Part shown: one piece after another, positions 33,201 through 38,190 of the stretch
How the letters are laid out: each line of letters opens with the position of its first letter
Numbering within the stretch: position 1 is the stretch's first letter
Source of the DNA: an uncultured Oscillospiraceae bacterium
GTDB taxonomy: Bacteria; Bacillota; Clostridia; Oscillospirales; Ruminococcaceae
NCBI GenBank assembly: GCA_934463345.1
Contig: CAKSJL010000011.1
Location: 1 to 38,190, forward strand
DNA: 38,190 bases
Reading direction: 5' to 3'
Notes under the pieces: model-generated
What the model saw: only the letters and a program-made list of their open reading frames with translations
Database searches by the model: none
Told to the model about the DNA's origin: nothing
Translations under genes and position numbers: made by a program

Positions 33201-36200
33201 TGGACGAAACAACCATGAAACCGCATTCAGGAGCTTTGATAACAGTTGGTGATTCATATGCAGTTGCTGGAAAGGACGGCTCATTCAAGGTTTCAGGAAT
33301 ACGTGCAGTGCCTGGTACAAGTGTTCGTTATCTGGTAACAGTTAACGGCGAAGTTCTTCTCAAGGAAAAGAAGCTCGGTACAAAGGCAAAATCTTCTGTT
33401 CAGAAAATAACTCTGCCTGACACAACAGTCAAGGAAGTTAAGCTTATTTCCAATGAGGTCGGAAATGTATTTATCAATACTGAAAACGGAAGTATTTTAA
33501 ATAACATTGACGTATGGGTTGAGGATATGAATAATGCCGGCTACAGCATTATTGCCGATCCTGACCAGACTATTAAGGTAAGAGCACAGTGCAGTGCGGC
33601 AGTGTCATATATGATGCCTGAAAAGAGTACTGACGGCAGCGTAGTTGAAAAAGAAGCCAAGGAAAATCTTACAGACGTTACATTTGTTATATATGATAAT
33701 GAAAGCGAAATAAAAGCTGAATACCCGGCAACATTTGACTCAGAAAATTCAAACTATTATTCCTCTATTCCTCTTAAGAATATTAGTCCTGGATATGGTT
33801 TGTATGTAAGAGTCAAGACAGATAAGTCATTGTCCGGCTTGTCTGGTGAAAAGATGGTATATAGTGACGCATACACAGGCTATTTCTTTACACAGGATAC
33901 ATCTGCTGAAATGCCTCCGGTTGAAGCGTCAATACAGCCGATGACAAATATGAACTTCATTGAACTCCCTCTCCTCGGAGATTCAGGATTCAACTTTGAC
34001 TTCCCATTTGTATCCGTTTCAATTGACAAAACTGATACAGGTTATCGAATGAGCATTGGCGTAGGTGTATTACAGGTTGTTGATAAGATAAGAGGAAGCA
34101 ATATATCAGATTTTGATGATGTAACTGGTATAAAGGATATTTTCTCAATAAAGCATCCTTTTGATACATTCTCAAAGGGCATCAAGGAATCTGCAAGCTT
34201 TATCAGCAATTTAAATGATGTTGCAAAGAAATCTGCTGATGCAGCCAAAAAGGCAACAAGTGCGCTCGGAGCGCCGACATGGAAATTCGATGTTCAGTTT
34301 GGAGCTTATTTTGAATTTACCTATGTAGAGCTTACAAATCCTGAAAACGGTGCAGTATATACTGATGCTATATTTACGGGAGTTGGCGGCTATATAGGCG
34401 TATCCGGCGGATTCCAGATGGCATGGTATACAATTATTCCTGTTGTATTCCTCCCGGCATATTTCGGTATTGAAATTGATGCTTCTATTCTGGGATACTT
34501 TGGTGCGGCAACTGACCAGTCAAAGCCGAAAATCACATATGAGAGCGCAACAAATGCTAAGGTGGATTACGGAAAATCTCTCGGCAAGTTTGATATGTCG
34601 GTCCGTATGTCAGCAAAGGTTCAGGTATATGTTGGCGTAGGACTCTGCGGACTGCTTGGTCTGCGAGGAGGAGCGACTGTTGAGGTTATGGGACAATATG
34701 CGCCTTCTGAAGTTGTGAGCGACTGGGGTGCGGCAATTACCTTCACAGCAGGTATATGGGTTGACCTGTTCCTGTTCTCAATTCCGCTACAGTACAAATT
34801 CCCTGAACTGAAGTTTGGTTCATTCAAGGAAATAGCAGAAGCATCTCAGCAGATACAGAACAATGTAAAGGCAAAAAGCAACTTTGAACTCAGAGCGCCT
34901 TATTCTACAAAGGCTTCAAGCTGGCTGCCTTCCGGAACAGCGTCAAATAATACTGTAAAGAGCAATGACGAACTCAGCAGTCTGCTTCCAGGTTCACCTG
35001 AATATATGGCAGGTTTTAGCGAGTCGAGCAGCTATACGCTTGTTTCAGACGGATATGAACATCCGGACGTACAGCTTCTGAAGCTTTCAGACGGCTCAAT
35101 ATTTATGGCGTTCCTTGATACAGACACATCAAGAGAGGATTCAGAGCGTACAGTTCTTAAGTACGCAGTATATAAGGACGGAAAGTGGTCAGATCCAGCC
35201 GTTGTTTCAGATGACGGAACAGCTGACTTCCAGCCAAGCATCTGTGAGATGGATAACAGCAGAGTCATGATCGCATGGCTTTCAAGCGATCCTCAGAAGC
35301 AGATATCTGAGGAAGCAGAAGATTATCTGGCATCACTTGAGGTTTATACGGCAGTAATTGACTATGACGCAAAGACTCCTGTATCAGAAGTAACACGTCT
35401 TACAACAGATGAATACTATGATTATCTGCCTCTTGCTGCATACGATGAAGTGACAGGCGACAGAGCAGTTTACTTTGTTAAGACTGCATCAAATGGTTCA
35501 GCTGTTGAAATGTCAAATTCATACACAAATGACTGTGTAGTTGTTTACATGCTTTATTCCGATCCTGAAAATGACGGTGAGGGAAGATGGCTGTTTGATT
35601 ATTACTATGATGATGAAGTAGGAAGCGAAGAAGAAAAACAGATTCTTATTGATAACTGGAAAGGTCAGAGATTCCTTGCATCTCCGATTCCGGAGTTTGG
35701 AATTGATGTACCAAATATCTCAGACTTTACAGTAACAACATATAATGGTCTTGCAGTATATGCTTATACAATAGACCAGGATTCAAGCAACGATACATCA
35801 TTCGATAAGGAATTGTTCGTACAGTTCTATGACTTTGAAACTCATAAGACATATACGCCGGTAAGACTTAGCAATGATAATGTACCGGATGCAATTCCGC
35901 AGTTTGTAAGAATCGGAAGCGGTGAAGAAGCTTATACAGCGCTTTTCTGGTACAGAGATGAAAAAGACATTGCATATGTTGATATAACAGATCTTATCAG
36001 AAATGGTGTTGATGAAGACGGTCAGATCCTTGATGAGTATATGCAGAGAGAGGGTATGACAGGCATTGACAGAATCTATTCATATGTTGGAATCGGTTCT
36101 GACGACAGCAACGGATACAAGTCTATGTCAGACTTTAAGCCGATTGTTGACGGAGATGATGTATATATCGTATGGACGCAGATAGCTGACGGAAAGAATG

Positions 36201-38170
36201 AAGGAGAATTGTGCCGTGAGGTATTTGCAACAGCGCTTATCCATCCGGATGAGAATGATGAAGAAAACATTGGCTGTGCATGGGCAAATCCATATCGCTT
36301 AACCTATGCTTATGCATGCACTGATGAACCAGCTGTTGCTATTGACACAAACGGCAACATGATGGTAACATATAATCAGTATAATCAGGAGATTACAGAA
36401 GATCCTGAAAATCCGGTTAATATCACTGATTTTGTTCTGAAGGCATCATACATGGAACCATGCGGTGCAGTTGATGTTGAAAACATAGAAATTTCAGACG
36501 CAACACCAGTTGAGGGTGAAACAGTTAATATTACATTTGAGGCAGTAAATAATGGTCTTACCTATGCAGCAGGCTATACTGTCGGAGTGTATGCTGAAAA
36601 GGATGGAAAATCAGAGCTTATCAAAACAATTGAGTCTGATACAAATCTTATTCCTGGAGAAAAGGAAAATTATTTAGTTGAGTGGGAAGCACCGGCAGAT
36701 GCCGAGGGATACGTTATTAAAACAGATTCCTATGAAAACGGCGGAAACTGGACAAATCACTCTTACGCTGAAAGTGAGCCATTTATCAAGAGAGCTGAAT
36801 ACATTGTTGACCATGTAAGTGTGAGTCAGGATGGAGACGGCTTTACAGTAAGCTATGACGTTACAAATACAGGTAATGCTGAATCTACTGATGAAGATGA
36901 ATTTGACATGATCCTTGTCGGTCCTTACTGTGATACATTCGGCTGCACAAAGGAAGAATGCATGTTTGCTGAAGTTCCGGTTGGCGGAATTGCTGCCGGC
37001 GAAACTAAGTCATTTACAGAAAAGCTTGATGTACCGGTTAAGGTATTTGAAAAGTATGGATATGTAAATTGTCTTGCAATTATAAATGACAAGGACGGCA
37101 AACAGCTGACAGACGGTGAGGACATTAGAATTGGTGTTTCACAGCCTCTGAACCTTAAGCTTAACGGAGAGGATTATCCGACAGAAATTACAATGTCAGT
37201 GGGCGAAAGCTTAAACCTTGATGTAAGCTGTACACCAGCATTGATAAGCAATAATCTTGAAACAGTATTTGGTTCAGACGACAGCGATATCGTTGTAGCT
37301 GACGGAAATACAATTAAAGCGGCTGAAGCAGGTACAACTGTAATTCATGCCAGTGCAGGAGCATATGGCAATTCAATTCCGGATATTACTGTAAAGGTAA
37401 TTGACGGCAGTGGATTCACCGTAAGAAATGTTGATGAAGGTATTATTATTAAGAAATATATCGGTGAGGATACAGACAGAATTGAAATCCCGTCAGAGAT
37501 AGACGGCAAAAAGGTTGTAGGTGTTGATGACTTTGCATTTGGTTCAGTTTCTGATGATGTTATAATCACAGTACCTGATACACTTATGAGTGAGTATATC
37601 GGTGATGAGGCATTTATGACATATGCTGTTGTAAATGAACAGATCATTGAGAAGTCAGGCGGTACAACAGTAAATGAAGTACTGAAATACTGGATAAACG
37701 ATGTTGGCGGAATGAACTATACTGATGATCAGATTGCAGATGCTGTTGCAAAGGTTCTTGAACATATTGGTGACACAAAGGGCATGTCAATGTCTGAGCT
37801 TGTTATGGAAGTTCTGAGAAATGCTGATAATCTTGGTTTCTCTCAGGAAAATCTTGATAAGCTTGAACTTGCGCTTTCTCTGATGTCATATAATAAGGTT
37901 AAGCTTGAAGGTCCGGCAGACACTGATTCAGAAAAATATGCAAGCGGTAAGATAAATCTTGAGTATATTATTTCTGAAAATGGTCTTAAGGGTGACGTTA
38001 CGCTTGACGGAAAAGTAAACCTTTATGATGTAATAGCAATAGCTAAATACGTCATGGACAGCAAAAAATATCCGCTTTCAGATGAAGCAATCTCCAATGG
38101 TGATGTAACTGAAAACGAAAAACTGGATATTTATGATGCTATTGAAATTGCAAAGATTATTATGGCATAA
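30284..38170 (+). CDS. Giant secreted multidomain protein with C-terminal dockerin
   Basis: Product of 2,628 residues from ATG 30284 (AAAAGGAG at 7 nt; the TTG at 30266 precedes it). Signal peptide about 1-33 (ending MQAYADE). Calx-beta-like beta-sandwiches about 60-402 (DDYEIYLL, SDGDRYFYLMLSDPEG, VDDEEQEPS, DDAEFSLKLTN). An unassigned region follows to about 950, then a CarboxypepD-regulatory-like fold about 956-1045 (GKVLSRVYN, GKDGSFKVSGI). A Gly- and hydrophobic-rich section of amphipathic strands occupies about 1223-1516. A sialidase/propeller-like section at about 1583-2056 contains LKLSDGSIFMAFLD and CDGKWS-type turns (KYAVYKDGKWSDPAVVS). CARDB-like domains at about 2062-2283, Big2-like 2286-2376, a BspA-like LRR stub 2377-2453, and a dockerin at 2570-2628 (GDVTLDGKVNLYD, GDVTENEKLDIYD). 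The motif LPxSPEYMA occurs at 421-429 and 1568-1576. No catalytic site is recognised; a structural, adhesive or cellulosomal role is inference. Confidence 0.85.
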   Translation: MIKNVRNVCLRAVSAVLSLACTVTAIPMQAYADEIIPDNVYIQEIEMTEDILSSDVFYLTAPNARLLEGANERYYLRIGRGGDSSSAASVNVKIADLTAKYGDDYEIYLLDSDVKTENPEDNQSLLEMMEGEDYTVTPIVEEDEFNEMAESDDELKQSAQEAVNESIKFIEDAAALTPAEPADGSENVSTDPLQEARARYTGIEGEPQNVTASQDTFMQIQEIADVLTTAVVGANLKVDFAEGEDSKYIVIDVDNNLKSDGDRYFYLMLSDPEGTTTISSASSCAMTIVDDEEQEPSEVSFGECTFNEEGDTLSVEIKRKGALNSLADVQLITEGITAQAGRDFSVVDMSVAFPMGIDTRTIDIPVCSDYLTDDAEFSLKLTNNQGANVVTAEKTIVISGANNFEVPQLSDLDEGEFSSTLPESPEYMAAKNKRTLGTIETAGGINLTNRSGGSADNHFTGYNGMYGNSYKLRWQGGNGWKRFWHNYKGSVGAEWRMSAYSGFEYAGAQVNWSKSNTCASISAGFEGQWGYENSSARELKHGAAYSSNNSLNNTTTNLFSNITDPIYINIVNRGNCDNCNDLWINSIKPIKRPFIVELSEADKLKFLQEDGSMKVDDGTATYLAVDGAENNDKTQSVIYYADETVTFKQVVGKNVSTPYTYLKQLKSTDGFMFATFGNNGSSTYSKNLSTQFINDNSAYNNTKLIKFYDNTYMRNSNPNSGCEYGKYGSIKLKPTFDYKNAEVRVIVPSDNFGYLNISGTDKKISSSTSYTYHLGDTLQLSTKMYDQYSKIYEPVGFEVKYKTNKSDSNWKEIKKVTYQNGKAYLDSNRRLANGYYEVTPLFQTKGNLVTVRIAESDLGNFDTSYGLFATNMVSSKTINYKKYKEYVVYSDVKSKNIYSLAVKSKNKNVYPVWKSVSEKDKYSGEVFYFEAQDSKDKNVIELSVEKYTDSHDYYHTLSGKVLSRVYNMQTDGLDETTMKPHSGALITVGDSYAVAGKDGSFKVSGIRAVPGTSVRYLVTVNGEVLLKEKKLGTKAKSSVQKITLPDTTVKEVKLISNEVGNVFINTENGSILNNIDVWVEDMNNAGYSIIADPDQTIKVRAQCSAAVSYMMPEKSTDGSVVEKEAKENLTDVTFVIYDNESEIKAEYPATFDSENSNYYSSIPLKNISPGYGLYVRVKTDKSLSGLSGEKMVYSDAYTGYFFTQDTSAEMPPVEASIQPMTNMNFIELPLLGDSGFNFDFPFVSVSIDKTDTGYRMSIGVGVLQVVDKIRGSNISDFDDVTGIKDIFSIKHPFDTFSKGIKESASFISNLNDVAKKSADAAKKATSALGAPTWKFDVQFGAYFEFTYVELTNPENGAVYTDAIFTGVGGYIGVSGGFQMAWYTIIPVVFLPAYFGIEIDASILGYFGAATDQSKPKITYESATNAKVDYGKSLGKFDMSVRMSAKVQVYVGVGLCGLLGLRGGATVEVMGQYAPSEVVSDWGAAITFTAGIWVDLFLFSIPLQYKFPELKFGSFKEIAEASQQIQNNVKAKSNFELRAPYSTKASSWLPSGTASNNTVKSNDELSSLLPGSPEYMAGFSESSSYTLVSDGYEHPDVQLLKLSDGSIFMAFLDTDTSREDSERTVLKYAVYKDGKWSDPAVVSDDGTADFQPSICEMDNSRVMIAWLSSDPQKQISEEAEDYLASLEVYTAVIDYDAKTPVSEVTRLTTDEYYDYLPLAAYDEVTGDRAVYFVKTASNGSAVEMSNSYTNDCVVVYMLYSDPENDGEGRWLFDYYYDDEVGSEEEKQILIDNWKGQRFLASPIPEFGIDVPNISDFTVTTYNGLAVYAYTIDQDSSNDTSFDKELFVQFYDFETHKTYTPVRLSNDNVPDAIPQFVRIGSGEEAYTALFWYRDEKDIAYVDITDLIRNGVDEDGQILDEYMQREGMTGIDRIYSYVGIGSDDSNGYKSMSDFKPIVDGDDVYIVWTQIADGKNEGELCREVFATALIHPDENDEENIGCAWANPYRLTYAYACTDEPAVAIDTNGNMMVTYNQYNQEITEDPENPVNITDFVLKASYMEPCGAVDVENIEISDATPVEGETVNITFEAVNNGLTYAAGYTVGVYAEKDGKSELIKTIESDTNLIPGEKENYLVEWEAPADAEGYVIKTDSYENGGNWTNHSYAESEPFIKRAEYIVDHVSVSQDGDGFTVSYDVTNTGNAESTDEDEFDMILVGPYCDTFGCTKEECMFAEVPVGGIAAGETKSFTEKLDVPVKVFEKYGYVNCLAIINDKDGKQLTDGEDIRIGVSQPLNLKLNGEDYPTEITMSVGESLNLDVSCTPALISNNLETVFGSDDSDIVVADGNTIKAAEAGTTVIHASAGAYGNSIPDITVKVIDGSGFTVRNVDEGIIIKKYIGEDTDRIEIPSEIDGKKVVGVDDFAFGSVSDDVIITVPDTLMSEYIGDEAFMTYAVVNEQIIEKSGGTTVNEVLKYWINDVGGMNYTDDQIADAVAKVLEHIGDTKGMSMSELVMEVLRNADNLGFSQENLDKLELALSLMSYNKVKLEGPADTDSEKYASGKINLEYIISENGLKGDVTLDGKVNLYDVIAIAKYVMDSKKYPLSDEAISNGDVTENEKLDIYDAIEIAKIIMA

Positions 38171-38190
38171 TGCCAGATATATTTGATTGC

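Overview
The window looks like a chromosomal segment of a low-to-mid GC, Gram-positive, Ruminococcus-like member of the Oscillospiraceae (Clostridia). The reasons are two proteins ending in dockerin modules (a GH26 mannanase and a 2,628-residue surface protein), Firmicute housekeeping genes (spoVG, lexA, a BofA-like protein, a DUF4321-like protein beside mreB, dut, zapA), strong AGGAGG ribosome binding sites and near-consensus sigma-A promoters. The genus is an inference from these families, not a database result.

Region 1 (about 1-8240) is mostly leftward housekeeping: zapA, a U32/RlhA-like gene, dut and a DUF4321-like gene, then mreB and mreC (cut by the window edge), plus murC followed by lexA. 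spoVG reads rightward. A Nudix hydrolase and a giant YfhO-type membrane protein are translationally coupled and read leftward. Region 2 (about 10700-19050) alternates small blocks of genes with four copies of a 162-165 bp fold-back repeat. The blocks are a YfcE-like phosphodiesterase, a rightward run of four small genes ending in a BofA-like protein, a secreted CBM35-GH26-dockerin mannanase, a decayed GLUG-protein gene, a ROK glucokinase and a NYN-domain (PIN-like nuclease) protein. Region 3 (19252-25517) is one rightward operon with a perfect consensus promoter: GT2 glycosyltransferase, polysaccharide pyruvyl transferase, Wzx-like flippase, a ThDP-dependent MenD/acetolactate-synthase-like enzyme and a short-chain dehydrogenase. 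It probably builds and exports a modified cell-surface glycan. Region 4 (25636-38170) has an intact GLUG-repeat secreted protein (leftward), fucO, then a two-gene unit in which a Nif11-type leader peptide precursor lies 19 bp upstream of a giant secreted multidomain dockerin protein.

The most unusual items are: (i) the fold-back repeat family, present only in an 8.3 kb stretch, with one copy inside the predicted 5' leader of the mannanase mRNA and another at the broken end of a pseudogene; (ii) the Nif11-leader peptide, whose predicted core has no Cys, Ser or Thr, co-transcribed with a giant dockerin protein and preceded by a 14-bp perfect palindrome at the predicted transcription start; and (iii) the giant protein itself, with Calx-beta, propeller-like, CARDB, Big2, BspA-like and dockerin parts, an unassigned hydrophobic beta-rich section and a nine-residue motif used twice. 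No rRNA, tRNA, CRISPR array, transposase or origin was recognised. RiPP-modifying enzymes and a scaffoldin are absent from the window.
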